A stretch of DNA of 64,000 nucleotides. Origin: Calliphora vicina (taxonomy: Eukaryota > Arthropoda > Insecta > Diptera > Calliphoridae). A program made the translations under genes and the position numbers. A model generated the notes under the pieces. The model saw only the letters and a program-made list of their open reading frames with translations, was not told the origin of the DNA and searched no databases. Shown one piece after another: positions 10,931 to 23,199 of the stretch; the first letter of the stretch is position 1; each line of letters opens with the position of its first letter. The stretch is taken from NCBI RefSeq assembly GCF_958450345.1, contig NC_088782.1:101524358-101588357 (forward strand). Direction: 5' to 3'.

Positions 10931-12364
10931 CAGCTATATGTATGGGTAGTTTGAAATGGAGGGATATTAAAATTTATTCTAACGTTATTTGATCTCGTTG
11001 AGTTAGCATTTCGGCGTACACTATCTTGGATCAATTCGACGTGGCGAATACGGAATTTGTACGTTTTACCAGAAGATAAAGATCCCGGAATTTAGACCAA
11101 CACAATTTTGGTCTCCAAGCTCTCCTGGAAATGTAATTCTAAGGCCAAATGCATTTTACACTTCTAGAACTTTGGCAAGAGAAGGGGTCACAGCAGTCAA
11201 ACAAGCTATTCTGACTTATGCTTCGCTTTTAATTGCTGGAAAACGGTGGACACTAAAACAAACCTCTCCATAATGTATATGGTACCGCAGTCGGTCTTGT
11301 TATTCCTTAATTAATTTTCAACTCTGCAAAGTTGGCTCTAATGCTCAAAGAGCCAAGCAGACTGATGTATGAATGTATTGCTTAAATCACCATCTTGCAA
11401 AACGTAGGCAGGAATGTTTTTCAGCAGCAGACGGATTATACAGTACTTACAACGCACTTTTATATGCCCTAAAATATCAAAATACCGACACGAGACTAGC
11501 CAGCTAACTCTGTCCTCCGAGGTTATGCGATCTCAGTTTACACTGATTGCTAACATTGGTTCTGGAAATTTCAGTAATAAAATTGAGCTCCTAATTTCTC
11601 TCAGATTGTCCGAGACTTTCACGTTTTAGAGTCGCTATCTATATAGTCGTGACAACTATATGGTAATTTAATCTCAAGGCATTGTCTATTATTTATACGT
11701 GGACATTTCCAATAAAGGCTCTCAACTTTAACGTAATAATGTAGTAATGTTTTCTCAGTTGAATTTATTCCCAGGCCTACCTTGTCGACATAGTATAGGT
11801 TCCAGGGCATGAGGACATCCGGAAAATTAAGCTCCGGAAAAGTGGCTCATGAGGTCATCCGGAAAATTGAATTGCTGACGAATGCTCATTAAACGGTTCG
11901 TCGACATTCCTATCCTCTTGTATAATTTATCGAGTATGATAGATGAATGGGCATTAATTATATATTACATAGATAGTTGTGATATCGTAGAAATAAAGTT
12001 TACACATGGACGGAGTAGGTGAAATTCAAAGAAAATTAGTGCACAAGAGATAAAAGTGGAATTCCCATTAGTTAGGTCAAAGCGTATTTGTTTCCGACGT
12101 AATAAATATTGAAGACATTCGCAGAACGGAGGAAAAATCAGAGCAGCCCCTTATATGTGACTTTCACGGTTTGCAAGAGTGAATACTTATATAAATATCG
12201 TGGTAGAGGTCTCTTTCGTGTCAATCATCTGGTGAAATTGGTCCACAAAATTCAAATGTCGTTATTAACAGCACTGGAACACTACTGTTATCGCAATTAC
12301 TCCTAGAACTCCTTTTGCTAAAGAATATTGTTAAGAAGTTGCATTATCAATGTGAATTTAACGG
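10931..12364. other. Unassigned sequence with a short tandem duplication
   Basis: Higher GC than its surroundings and pieces look like decayed coding DNA, but nothing could be named. At 11809-11871 a roughly 36-bp unit is duplicated: ATGAGGACATCCGGAAAATT and ATGAGGTCATCCGGAAAATT, each followed by a short unique piece. It could be the remains of a retrotransposon body between the transposase fragments and the LTR-like piece at 12365. Confidence 0.3.
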
Positions 12365-12660
12365 TCTGTAAAGGTTGAAGGTTGCTTGAAACATTCATCA
12401 TGTTTATAAACATTTCCATCAGTAGAAGCTTCTACTTATCAGCAATGTTTATAACATCATGTTATAAGCATAACAAGATTAGTTGTTAAAGCTGAAAACA
12501 TTAATATTAAAGCTGCTAAAAGCTCTAGGAGATCATTGTGGAAATAGAACATTCTAGTTTTGTCAATTAGATATTTCATGACACTACTAGAAGATGGCAC
12601 TGTGTATATAAATACTGTACATATAAGAGGTGACAATTTCAAACAAAAATAATTAGTTTC
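12365..12660 (+). repeat. LTR-like promoter fragment, copy 2 (family G)
   Basis: The same ordered motifs as at 590-880 but in the opposite orientation: ATGTTTATAAACAT, GAAAACATTAATATTAAAGC, AAAGCTCTAG, ACATTCTAGTTTTGTC and a TATA box at about 12605 (GTGTATATAAATACTG). The order fits an LTR U3 to R transition. The solo LTR at 42458-43689 has the same general plan, but kinship is weak. Ends are not defined. Confidence 0.4.
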
Positions 12661-13269
12661 AACGAAAAACTATTACGAGTACTGAAATCGTTTGATACCT
12701 TCAGGCTTGTGCATGAATAATATAACATCTAATAATCTCACCAGCCTCGTACACCATAAAAATAAAATTGTTAAAAACAAGAGCAAAATCAACAACAAAA
12801 ATTCACAATTGTACAAAATGTGGGATGATACTAAAATAGTAGACAATTTAAGTGGCAACCAGAGAATTGATAACATTAATAATTGAGTTACATGAAATAA
12901 CAACAACGACTGCAAATACGAAAAAGCAAAATAAACAAGAATAAACAGCAAAAGCTGCAAATGCCAAATATCTTGCCACTATCATCTACAACAACTTCAA
13001 CAAATGACAACAAATTTTTTGTTCACATAAAAATTAAAAGGTTATCACCGTATTCACCACAGTAGTGACAATGACAAATGTCAAAAATGAAGTGGACCAT
13101 TTTATTATTTTGGTGTTTTCGTTTTTTTTTTTTTTTGTATTGTATTGTATTTTAACACCGAAACTAATATGCTGTCTTCGTCCTTAATATGTTTGTTTAA
13201 GTATAAACTGCTGACATTTCAGTTAAAGAATGTTAAGAGCTGATTTAAGGGTTTCAATCTATTTCTAGA
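12661..13269. other. Spacer, nothing recognised
   Basis: AT-rich, CAA-rich sequence with a T tract and a short GTATT repeat at 13120-13150. Short open frames on both strands have no protein-like features. Confidence 0.35.
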
Positions 13270-13745
13270 AAATAGAAAATTTAACTACACTGTCCAACAA
13301 ATTGAGACTTTTTGATTGGAACAGAACAGCGACCCTATAATTCTGAAAGGGCATGTTGTGTAGATAATTTTTGTAGAATAAACTTATAGTCTAGCTGGTG
13401 TAAATTTTATTTAAAGTGGGTGAAAATTTTAGTTTTTCGAGAAAATCAAAAAAGTTCTTTCAAAAAAGAACACTTAAAGATTAAAATATTCTACGTACAT
13501 TTTTGACGGACATTTTCAGTGAGGTCGCCAAAGATACCAAAGTGGTAAATAAAGCTCTTTACGCTTAATTAGCAAAATTGCACGCCACACGTCTCACATT
13601 TTTTTAAAAAATCGCCAAAGAACCAAGTATAACCCGAATGAGCTAAAAATTAAAATGTAAATAGTCTTTAAGGAGATCTACAATAAACATGCATACACAT
13701 GTAAGTTATCTCTTTTAGTTCAACAGATATTTAGGTATATTTATT
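13270..13745 (+). repeat. Dispersed repeat family E, copy 1
   Basis: Bases 13490-13740 align by eye with 23230-23480 in the same orientation: CATTTTCAGTGAGGTCGCC versus AATTTCAGTGGGGTCACC, AAAAAATCGCCAAAGAACCA, CGAATGAGCT, and AAGTTATCTCTTTTA. No inverted ends or coding sequence were found, so the class is unknown. Confidence 0.55.
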
Positions 13746-13800
13746 TATAGAATTTTCTAAACGCTTGTTATAGATAATTTACTTTCTTAATTAATATTTT

Positions 13801-14506
13801 TATACCCTACATTAAATCCACCATAGCGGGGAGGGTATAATGCGTTTGTGCAGATGTTTGTAACGTCCAAAAATATTAGTCTAACATCCACCTTAAAGTA
13901 TACCGATCGACTTAGAATCACTTTCGATTAAACGATGTCCGTATGGTCGGCTGGCTGGCTGGCTGTCCATGTAGACCTTTGTGCGCAGAGTACAGGTCGT
14001 AATTTTGAAGATATTTCGATGAAATTTGGGACATAGTATTTACTCGGCTCAAGGACCAAGCTTGTTGAAACTGGCTGAAATCGGTCCATTATTTCACCTA
14101 GCCCCCATACAAATGTCCTCCCTAAATGTTCAATTTATATATGTATCTCCACAGATTCCGCTCCAAATAAGTTTTATATACACAAAATTCATATCACCAA
14201 ATTTTGTTACGATCGGTCCATAATTAGTCATAGCTCCCATATATGCCCGCTTCCGTAAATCACTTTAACGTGCATAAATCGCTTAAAAATTTTGGTATAC
14301 CCACAAAATTCAACATAGTTAACTTTAATATAGACATAAATCACACGATCTAATTTCATGGTGATCGGTCCATAATTGGTCATAGCCCCCATATAAGGCC
14401 CACTTCCGAAAATCACTCAAAAATATAAATTATTGAAATTTTAAAAGAAAAAGGTTTTTGCTCTTTTACTTAGTGTAGGGTATTACATGGTCGGGCTTGA
14501 TCGACG
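13801..14506 (+). mobile_element. Family A repeat, copy 1
   Basis: Begins with a TATACCCTAC...GGGGAGGGTATA terminal palindrome and includes GATGTCCGTATGGTCGGCTG with GGCTGGCTGGCTG, several GATCGGTCCATAATT blocks, and ends ATGGTCGGGCTTGATCGACG. Unlike better-kept copies, the terminal CATACTTTCTTACTTGTTT is missing or diverged. It is non-coding; open frames inside it are chance. Confidence 0.7.
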
Positions 14507-14989
14507 CTTAAAAAGTACCAAAATATTAAATTTTAACAAAAGAATAATAATTTTTAAATAAGTAAAGGTATAAAATAACTTGTGTCAAATAATCTCTGTT
14601 AAGTTGTTCTGTGGGCTGACTCCAATGTATATATTATTTTTCATCTGACAACTATGTGTGCTTTGTAGTGCAAGAAGTTAATTTGGTTACTCTATACCTT
14701 ATAGTAGTCTAGCGTGAAGTCAATAGAATCGTTTATTTCTAAACGACAAGCGACAAAAAATCCTAAATTGAGTTATTGGGCAAATACAACCCTATTATGA
14801 TGAAGCAAAGCCAAGAAATCCGTGTTTACTGCAGAAAGAAGTCAAGTGACTTCTTATACAATATTTTTTTTTTTCATAAATGTTGTAGGTCTCAATAAAT
14901 GTGAAAAAATAAAAGATTTACTACCTCTAAATACCTACTTGGTTGGATAAGAAGAGTTTTATGGGAATAGTTTTGAATGGCCTACAACT
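14507..14989. other. Spacer, nothing recognised
   Basis: AT-rich sequence with no coding frame, inverted repeat or family shared with the rest of the window. Confidence 0.3.
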
Positions 14990-15445
14990 GAAGCATTATG
15001 CACTATAGAACAAGATCGGTAGAGAATTCTCTCAGTTAGAGGGGTCAAAATGTGACATTTTGGTTAAGCGGGGATTTTTTCTCATCCATGTAGCTTATTA
15101 CCTATTGTTCTTAGCAAAATGTGACCCAAATAGTTTTGATAGCTTTTTCTTCAATCTTTCTAAAAAAAAAAATTTTAAAAAATAAAAAAATTAAAATTTT
15201 TTCCAAAATCAAAAACTTTGTTGACTTTTTTTCAAAATGGACCCTTTTTTTAATTTTCTTTTTTTGCTCAAAAGGATGCTTATATATTTTCCTTGAAGAC
15301 CATTTCCTCGCACCCCACGAGTGTGATAGCTATCAAAATAAATATTTTGTAACTCAGGACATACAATTTTTGATTTTTTATGCAAAATCTAACAAAATTG
15401 GCCTTTTTTTTAAAAAAAATTAAAGCTTACTCCATTCCTTTAAGA
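14990..15445 (+). repeat. Single arm of a foldback-type repeat
   Basis: Matches in order one arm of the large inverted repeat at 59134-59922: AAGATCGGTAGAGAATTCTC, TTACCTATTGTTCTTAGCAA, TTTTTCTTCAATCTTTC, a long A/T tract, AAAATGGACCCTTTTT, CTTGAAGACC, GTGTGATAGCTATCAAAATA and AATATTTTGTAACTCA. Only one arm is present, so it is either a solo unit or a half-deleted foldback element. A 100-codon open frame here is an AT-tract artefact. Confidence 0.6.
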
Positions 15446-16300
15446 GGTTTTTGGTCGCTTGGTTGGATGAGAGTGTGATATAAATAATTTGTTGCTTAAA
15501 TAAATAATTTGTTGCTTAACTGGTTTTTTAAATACACGATTTAATTGTCTTTAGAATTTTGAAGTAATCTAAGTTGTAGTCACTTTAAATGTTTATTTTG
15601 TACTAGACTTTAGAGAATTAATATTTTACCCACAAAAAGCGTAGCAGACAAAAGTAAAGTTGATATATTTGATATCTCACTAACTACAATTATTTTCGTA
15701 AAGTGACACTTTCTCTTTGAGTTTTATTAGATTTGTATCGATGATATTTTAAAGAGCGAGTGGGCCTTATTATTTACTACTACCATGGCCTACTACCATT
15801 TCAGCATTTTTACAATTTTTTTACCAATATTATGGTCACTGTAATTATTTATATGATTGCGACAACAATAATATGTAAAAGCTATTATTCAAATGATTGT
15901 AGTAATCATATATAAGATTGTACAATAGTAACTAAGTATACCCTTGAAACTTTTTTTCAAGATGATTTGAATAGGAGGAAATACTAAACTGATAATATGA
16001 GGAAGTATTTAGAGTTTATTACAATATTTAAAGGGCAAAAATAATAGTTTAAACTGACAATATTTATTTTTTTAATTTAATTGCTATGTTTTAGACAAAG
16101 ATTGCGGGGAAAACCAAACTCCAAATTAGCATGTAGTATAAAATAAATTTGACTCTGTTTGTTTTTTCGCTATTATAAACTTGTTTGCTGATACATATAT
16201 TTACAAAATATTTTTTTTACTAAAAGAAAATAATTTGTCACGTACGGCATGTCACGTGCGATATTAAATTTTATTTATTATAAAATCATCCAAACATTAT
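15446..16300. other. Spacer with a short direct repeat
   Basis: AAATAATTTGTTGCTTAA occurs twice back to back at 15482-15519. GTCACGTACGGCATGTCACG at 16237-16256 recalls the GTCACGTACGA strings of family F (17168, 37120). No coding sequence is seen. Confidence 0.35.
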
Positions 16301-16887
16301 TATACCCTTCACCTTCGTGAGAAGGGTATATAAAAGTTTGTCATTCCGTTTGTAATTTCTACATTTTTCATTTCCGACTCTATAAAGTATATATATTCCA
16401 GATCCTTATAGATAGCGGAGTCGATTAAGCCATGTCCGTCTGTCTGTCTGTTGAAATCAATTTTTTGAAGACCCCAGAATCTTCGGGATCCAAATCTTCA
16501 ATAATTCTGTCAGTTTGCTATTTAAAATCAGCAAAATCGGTCCATAAATAACGGAGATATGAGCAATAAACCGGGACAACCTCGATTTTTGACCTATTTT
16601 TGATCTATGTATATCTGGATTACTAAGTCATTAATATAGACAATATGGACAATATGGATATCTAATGATAGATATTTCAAAGTCCATTGCAACGATGTAG
16701 ATAAGGCTATAGTAAGTTGGACCTACAATGGGTCAAAATCGGGAAAAATATTTTTTAACCCGAATTTTTTTTTCATCAAAAAAAATTTTTGTTTCATACA
16801 TTTTTTTAAAAAAATTGATTTTAAAGTATAATTTGGTGAAGGGTATATAAGATTCGGCACAGCCGAATATAGCTCTCTTACATGTTT
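16301..16887 (+). mobile_element. Family B repeat, copy 3
   Basis: Complete-looking copy in plus orientation. It opens with the hairpin TATACCCTTCACCTTCGTGA / GAAGGGTATA (16301-16330), has CCATGTCCGTCTGTCTGTCTG at about 16430-16450, and closes with the TTCGGCACAGCCGAA hairpin and AGCTCTCTTACATGTTTTT. It is the best-preserved family B copy in the window and shares its plan with family A. Confidence 0.7.
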
Positions 16888-16948
16888 TTATTTAAATATG
16901 ACGGATTGCAGAGGAAAAATATTTGGTTTTGTGTAAGAAATTAAAAGA

Positions 16949-17212
16949 AAAAATAACGCCTCTCACGATTCTCAAATTTTAGCATATTTTTAAATCACTT
17001 CTGTTTTATGTCACGAAATAAGGGTATATATTGCGCTTGAAAATGTTTCGAAAGTACTTATTATTTCATTAAAATATAGGATAGCTCTGAATGGAACATA
17101 AATACCAAATTATTTTTCAGATACTCTTATTTTTGCAAAATCTATTTCACTCTATAGGCATACAAATGTCACGTACGACGACATGGAATTTCTCAGATGT
17201 CTTTTAGACTGA
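16949..17212 (+). repeat. Dispersed repeat family F, copy 1
   Basis: Shares ordered blocks with 36500-37150: CTCACGATTC-CAAATTTTAGC, AATCACTTC-GTTTTATGT, ATGTTTCGAAAG-ACTTA, AAATTATTTTTCAGATA and CAAATGTCACGTACGA-GACA. This copy is continuous, whereas the other carries an extra stretch of about 360 bases. Its class is unknown. Confidence 0.55.
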
Positions 17213-18904
17213 CTGTTTTGTGTAAATTAGCTTACACCTAGGAAGGAACATGTTCAAATAACTAATTATTTAGCTACCGGTATGCATTAGCTATTTGGAC
17301 CCAGCTATCAGATAGTTTTTTTGTTATCTATTTAGGGTAAAATCCCTAGTTCGGGACATTCACTGCCAAATGTTGGCGATATTTATAATTTTATCAGTTG
17401 TATGTGTTAAATTCGTTCAAAATGTTGCAGAATGTTTATGTTTACTAAAATTGTTTATTGAAATTAAATTTAAGCTAAATTTTTTAAAATTAAAAAATTT
17501 GCCATCATTTCAATTGTACTAATTTTCTACATTTATATCTTTCCAGGTAAACATTTAAATTTTTCACAAAAAAATGTAATCGATTTTAAAAGTAATGCTT
17601 TAAGTTCTTTAAAATGCTTTAATAACACTGTACAACACAAAAAAATTTCATTTTGATAGAGGAGACAAAAAAAAGACACATGTATCGGCGTTTTGAAAGT
17701 TTACATCTGAATTTCATTTGAGGGGGGGTTAAAGTTTCCCAACTCTGGTACATTCTTATTGTTAATCGGCATAAGAAACCATATGAAAAAACGTACGAAT
17801 TTTTCAAAGGGGGCAAGGTTTGTTGAACTTCTGAGGAGTAAATAAAAGTTTTTTATATAAGTATTTGCTAATGTTGAAAACATTATAACTTGAGGGTAGA
17901 TATTTTAGTAAAACTAAATAATTTTATAAAATTTTGGGACTAAAAACACTAAACTAAAAAAATTTTATGGTGATTTTCCACGAATAAAAATATAAAATTT
18001 GAATTAATGTAAAATTTTAACAATTAAAGATATCATAACAAAATTTGGAACTAATATAGAGTCAAATGTCCTAATACTCAATGGCATTAGAATTTTTGAA
18101 ATTTTTTATTTTCAAATACCGAAATTCCTAAAACGGGGAAAATGTGTTTCAAAAACTGAGCTTTTTAGAAAAGTGCCTACTGTGACGTTATTGACCGTGT
18201 GATAGTAAAAATACGTAGTAAGTATTTAAGAAACATATGGGGTTATACAAATATGGAGCTTTTTTGTGGATCGGTGCTTTGCCTTTTTAGAATTTTTTAC
18301 TCAAACCAATTTTTTTTTTTAAGTTGTCTAAGTTTGGATGGGAGTAGTCCCGAAGAAATGTTTTTTCTACAAAAGAAAAAATATATGGGTTTTTTTGGGA
18401 AAAAACGTAAAAAATACGGCCCTTTTTACAAGTTCCAACTTTGGATGCGTATAACTTTTTATATGGAAGAAATAACTGTTAGCAAGTTGTTTTTATTTTA
18501 TTTAGAATTTTATCGCCAATATTGCCGATATTTTAGAAATACATTTCGACCCTCCGTAGGCCCGCCATATCTAAAAAAAACCATAAAAAGATCAAGCTAA
18601 ATTAAAAAAAATAAATCCATAAACCTGAATATCTCTTCAACTAATAGAGATAACCTACACTTGTATGCGTATTTTTTGTAGATCTTCTCAAGAACTATTT
18701 ATATTCAAAATCTCAGCTCATAAGGGTCATAAATGGATTTTTGGCGATTTTTTTAAAAAATTTGAGACTAGGAAGCTGAACAAACGAAAACACATCAGCT
18801 CAAACCATGTGAAATTTCGTAGCAACATATCTCAAATAGTTCCCAAGATACCGAATTATTTCCAAAAAAAAAAGTTTCTAAACCACTGTGCAGAGTTAAT
18901 AAGC
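17213..18904. other. Long AT-rich stretch, nothing firmly recognised
   Basis: A 133-codon plus-strand frame at 18199-18600 and a 91-codon frame at 18665-18940 were considered and not accepted: both are F/K/Y-rich translations of homopolymer tracts with no motif. The style (AAAACGGGGAAAATG, GCGTATAACTTTTTATATGG) loosely recalls 57640-58100, so this may be an old repeat. Confidence 0.35.
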
Positions 18905-19512
18905 AAAAATTTTAAACTTTTAAATGGGAGCTATGACTAATTGTGGACCGATTGTCATCAAATTAGGTCATGTGAATTATGTCTATGTGAAACTTCTTTC
19001 TGTTAAATTTAACTGACATTGTTATGAGATTTATGCTCTTTAAATTGACTTTCGGAAGTGGGCCTTATATGGGAGCTATGTTTAATTATGGACCGATCGC
19101 TATGAAAATAGGTAGCGTGATTTGTCTCTATATGAAACTTTTTTCTGTTAAATTTTTTTGGAATACCAAGATGTTGGTAAGAGCCTTATGCTCTATGGAA
19201 GCTAAGGTCAATTATGTATCGATCCTCACAAAAGTTTTAGATGTGTTATCTTTATATATAAAACTTATTTGTGGAAAAATGTATGTTATGCTATATATAT
19301 AAATCAAGCATTTATGGGAGGGACTAGGTGAAATAATTGACCGATTTTTAAGATTAAATGGACATACAGCCAGCCAGACGGACAGATGGACGGAGATCGT
19401 TAAATCGAATTTGGAGGTGATTATTATTTAATCGGCATGCTTTAAGGTCTGTGTTACACTAAGATTTTTGGGCGCTACAAAAATCAGAGCAAACCTTCCT
19501 ACTATGGTGGTG
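18905..19512 (-). mobile_element. Diverged family A repeat, copy 2
   Basis: In minus orientation it keeps GTGGGCCTTATATGGGAGCT, GACCGATCG, AGCCAGCCAGACGGACAGAT, TTTTTGGGCGCTACAAA and CTACTATGGTGGTG in the usual order. Many substitutions and a lost terminal hairpin mark it as one of the oldest copies here. It ends roughly 1.3 kb before the polyQ exon start codon. Confidence 0.6.
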
Positions 19513-20786
19513 TAAACACATGTTACAAAAATATTTAAATATATTAGAATTCTTATCAATACACTTACTACTTTCACAACATTCATCAGTAAATTAAAGC
19601 ACTTACACCACTTCCATATAAAAACCCAATTAATGTTCAAACTAATTACTTTGCTGCCTATCAACCCACCAAACAATTGACAAATTCTACCAACTGTTGA
19701 CAGTTTATAAATCTACCAGCAGAATGGAAAAAAACATCATAATCTTTATCAGTACCAATTATTTATAGAATATTTCATGCAAAATATTTATTTGTATTCA
19801 ACCTAATCCTTGTTGAAATTCAAATAGATGTATACAACAATAAAAGGATACAACGCAAAAAAAAATTCCATTGAATAACAAAACAGACACCAACAGTTGG
19901 TTGTTGTTTAATCTCCGTAATAAAAACAGCTAAAAAGAAAGAAGAAAAACAAATTTTATTTTGAATTTTGCAAAGAAACTACTAAACATTTGGTGAAGGA
20001 AATCCTGTGACTTTTTCAGTTGTGGCGGAACATTCAGAAGTTAGAAAAATTAAAATTTATAGAGAAAGAAAAATTTATTTAATTTCCTAGAAAAGAAAAA
20101 GATTTATGAATTTGTTGTGCACAACAAAAAAACAACATAACAAGTGCTTGAAAATACTTGAAATAAAAACGCACAAAAAACGGCTGTAAAAAATTGTTGC
20201 CATTAAATAAAGGTCTCAGGATGTGAAATGCGCAGGCTCCGGTCTGCACACTGGGCTAAGGAATGTGGATTGTAAGAGTTGTATTCATGAAATGAGAGGA
20301 ATTTGCCAAAGGATGCTAAAGATGTGTTTTTTAAATCAGTTGTTTTTTAGACGTGCAGAGATAAAGTTGTATTTTAAATACCAGCGTTATTTTGTTTTGG
20401 AAATAAGTGCTTTGTTTTTGTGAAACAAAATCAAAAAAAAAGTAACAAAAAAGAAAAAATTTAAAGCCGACGGAAACAAATGAAGAAAATTTAAAAATTT
20501 CAACGAAAATTTAAGAATATTTCTATGTGCTTAATACAGTTACAGAAAAATGGGTTTAAAGTTTTTAGAATAATAAAAGAAACTAAATTAAGTTATGAAA
20601 TTAATAAATCTGTTTTTGATAAATAAATTATAAAAGACATGTTTTAAGGCGTGTCATTGTTTACAAAATATTTGTCTTTTGTTAGGATTTGTGTAGTTTT
20701 AAGTGTGAGTTAGAAAAAATTTGCTAACAAGAAGAAAAAATAACAGAAAAACTTTGAAAGACATTAGGAGTATATACATAAACAAC
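19513..20786 (+). other. 5' flank and probable untranslated leader of the polyQ gene
   Basis: Free of recognisable repeats, unlike most of the window. It is rich in AAC/CAA runs and A-tracts typical of long fly 5' UTRs. An in-frame TGA at 20706-20708 precedes the start codon, which limits upstream extension of the protein. The transcription start and any upstream intron cannot be placed. Short frames here (for example near 20223-20423) look like chance. Confidence 0.4.
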
Positions 20787-21998
20787 ATGGATTTACGTCC
20801 CTTGACATATGAAGAAATGTGCCAAATGGAATTAATGCATACCGGCTCAAATTGCGGTGGCATTGGAGGTGTCAGCGTTGTTGGTGGTGGCAACATAAAC
20901 ACCTCCACTAATCCATCAGCCTCGATGGCAGTTACTAGCCAGACAACGATGGCAGCGGTGCCAACATCAGCCTCCCAAAACACCAATACCTCCACCACAA
21001 CAATGGTGCCAATTATGGTAATACCCACATCTATGATGCCTCCTGGAACACATCTCATAACAACTACATCTGCGGCAGCTGCTAATGCAGCTACAAACCT
21101 ATCGGAGGCAGAGTATGAAGCCGACAGCCATCAGCATCAGCAGCAGCAATTATCGATAAATGCAGCACAGCCCACACATTTTTATCAATTGCAACCCACA
21201 CACATATTGGCCACAGCGACGCCATCAAATACAGAATTTACGCTGACTTCTGCACCCACAGCCACTCTATTGTTGCAGCCTACTGCTCAGCTGGCCAGCA
21301 ATGAACAGCATCCACATACTCATCAACTTTTGCAGCAGCAGCAACAACAGATTCCACAGCAGACTGTTAATATTTTGTATACGGGCACGCTCACCAAAAC
21401 ACCACAACAACTGCACCAACAACACAATACATCAACACCATTAACACACTCTGCCTTAGAGTGTTCAACTTTACCGCGTAATTTCCAGGCAAAATCTTTA
21501 AATCCCTCCCTAAATGCATCCCAAGATGAAAGCGATTTTGAGGGCAGCGAATGTGGGGCCAGTGTCTCCACCACCACCTGTATACCTCATTTTCGCTTTG
21601 GAGGCTGTGGTGTCATACTGCAGCCAGCACAGAATTTCAATCAACAGCAACAGCCGCCACATCATGGCGAACACCAGGTTATAGGCTGTGCTTCATTATC
21701 CCATATGATGGGTTCATTTGCTTCCGCTGCAGGTGATGCCATGCACACAGGAAGTCGGAATTTAGCTGGTACTTTGGGACGCAATCGTCGTTCACAGCAC
21801 TCGCAACAACAACAGCAACAGCCGCAACAAGATGGCATAACAACACAGACTCCTAAACGGGTGTCATTTAAGGGTGTTGATTTGCCACCGCCACCCACAC
21901 CCGAAGAACTGCAAATGTTAGATGCTGGTCATGGTCCAGCTATGGATACATTTAATAATTGTTCATACATGAATTTTGATAATTTCATGGATTATCAG
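20787..21998 (+). CDS. First coding exon, 404 codons, polyglutamine-rich protein of unknown identity
   Basis: Starts ATG at 20787 (context AACAACATGG, with an in-frame stop at 20706) and runs 404 codons to CAG at 21998, where a consensus donor follows in phase 0. The protein begins MDLRPLTYEEMCQMELMHTG and is mostly low-complexity: Ala/Ser/Thr-rich segments, then glutamine tracts near residues 115, 180, 288 and 336 encoded by mixed CAG/CAA (opa-like). A patch near residues 248-262 is acidic (DESDFEGSECG). The end is more ordered: TPKRVSFKGVDLPPPPTPEE, then a tail rich in Asn, Phe and Met. No signal peptide, membrane segment or catalytic motif is visible. The shape suggests a disordered N-terminal region of a regulatory, scaffold or membrane protein whose domains lie in later exons outside the window. 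GC content and codon use are clearly higher than in surrounding DNA. I do not recognise the gene. Confidence 0.85.
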
Positions 21999-22004
21999 GT
22001 AAGA
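21999..22004 (+). promoter_or_regulatory. 5' splice donor of the polyQ exon
   Basis: The junction reads ATTATCAG|GTAAGAACG, a near-perfect metazoan donor. Reading through adds only nine more codons (VRTNCMNEM) before a stop, and these lose the preceding composition, supporting the splice. The exon leaves in phase 0. Confidence 0.8.
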
Positions 22005-23199
22005 ACGAATTGTATGAATGAAATGTAATAAAAAAGAAAATGTAATTAAAATGTTATTAAGGCATCATTGGAGTACATTGGGGAAAATTGTACATACAAT
22101 TTGTATTAATCTATTTAAGGTTATAATGGTTTTCATGGTGCGTATGTTTATTATTAAGAATTCATTTAATAACAATCATACGCTCCAGAGTCTTATAAAG
22201 AGTTTATTGAGGAATGTACAAATTATGGAAACTAATGACTACTGCCAGTAAAAATAGATGAACAAATTACAAAAATCATACAATAAAACATATATAATTG
22301 AATGCTGGCACAGATTTACGCTTGCTCATCTAAAATCTTAACTCAGCATATATTGCGTACTATGCACAATTTGAAGCAATTGAATGAACACGGCTTAATT
22401 TTGTCTCCGATTCAAAAATAAAAACTCCTTCCTAGAGCTTTTCTTGGAGACTCAAAGTAGGATACTTCAGATGCTTGTAAAGTATTTGTGTACCTAACAT
22501 CAACGATTGTAATATATTTTTAAAGCTCTCGATTATCTTCTCAGAGAATAATCCACCTTGCATTTCAAAATTGAGAAAATTACTATTTCTCTCTGCCGTT
22601 CCGAATTTAACTGAATTTTAAAAATCAATAAACTGGGATTTCAAAGTACACACAAGTTTTAGATACTTTGATGTATTCCACATCATATATATATATTATT
22701 CTTTTACCAGCCCCGTACTACATGTAGACTTTTTGAGCAAAATTCCAAAAGCTACAAAAATTTGGATTATGTTATTTTTTACAATTTCGGGACTTCGTCA
22801 AACCTTTCATTGAATTCCCCAATTTAACAATTCGTTTCTAAATATGCAGTATATTCAAATAAATTTAAGTTATTTGTTAAAAATAGGCGGGATTGGATTA
22901 GTGGGCGTGACACCTATCATACCAAATAAATAGTTATTTTCAAATACCTGAATTACTATTATTGTGAATGTTTTCAAAATTTAGAAGAATCAATTTCATA
23001 TCACGACATAAAATTTAACCAAAAATGGGAAGGATCTGAACAGGTGGTGACTCACCTCCCATACAAAGTAAATACTTAGGTATTTCTAAATATCATGACA
23101 ACTATGATTGCGAGACTCTTCAAATTTTGTCAGAATAGCTCTCTTATCATTTTACATAGTTTGTCTGAAAATGGTCTGGATTGGATTAGTGGGCGTGGC
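22005..23199 (+). other. Start of the presumed large intron
   Basis: AT-rich with no coding signal. Bases 22690-23200 include phrases such as GGATTGGATTAGTGGGCGTG occurring twice (22892 and 23180) about 290 bases apart, a diverged internal duplication of a repeat continuing into the family E copy. Confidence 0.45.

Noticed and set aside
15121..15423. 100-codon open frame
   Set aside because: Lies across poly-A/T tracts of a foldback arm also found at 59134-59922; not protein-like.
18199..18600. 133-codon open frame
   Set aside because: Translation is dominated by Phe, Lys and Tyr from homopolymer tracts, with no motif or codon bias; likely chance in AT-rich repeat DNA.
20721..20786. Upstream extension of the polyQ frame by 22 codons
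   Set aside because: It would need a TTG start; the first ATG in frame is 20787 and has a good context, with an in-frame stop at 20706.
20699..21058. 119-codon minus-strand frame opposite the polyQ exon
   Set aside because: It is the antisense shadow of the ACC/ACA/GCA-rich exon; the same applies to frames at 21323-21577 and 21662-21898.
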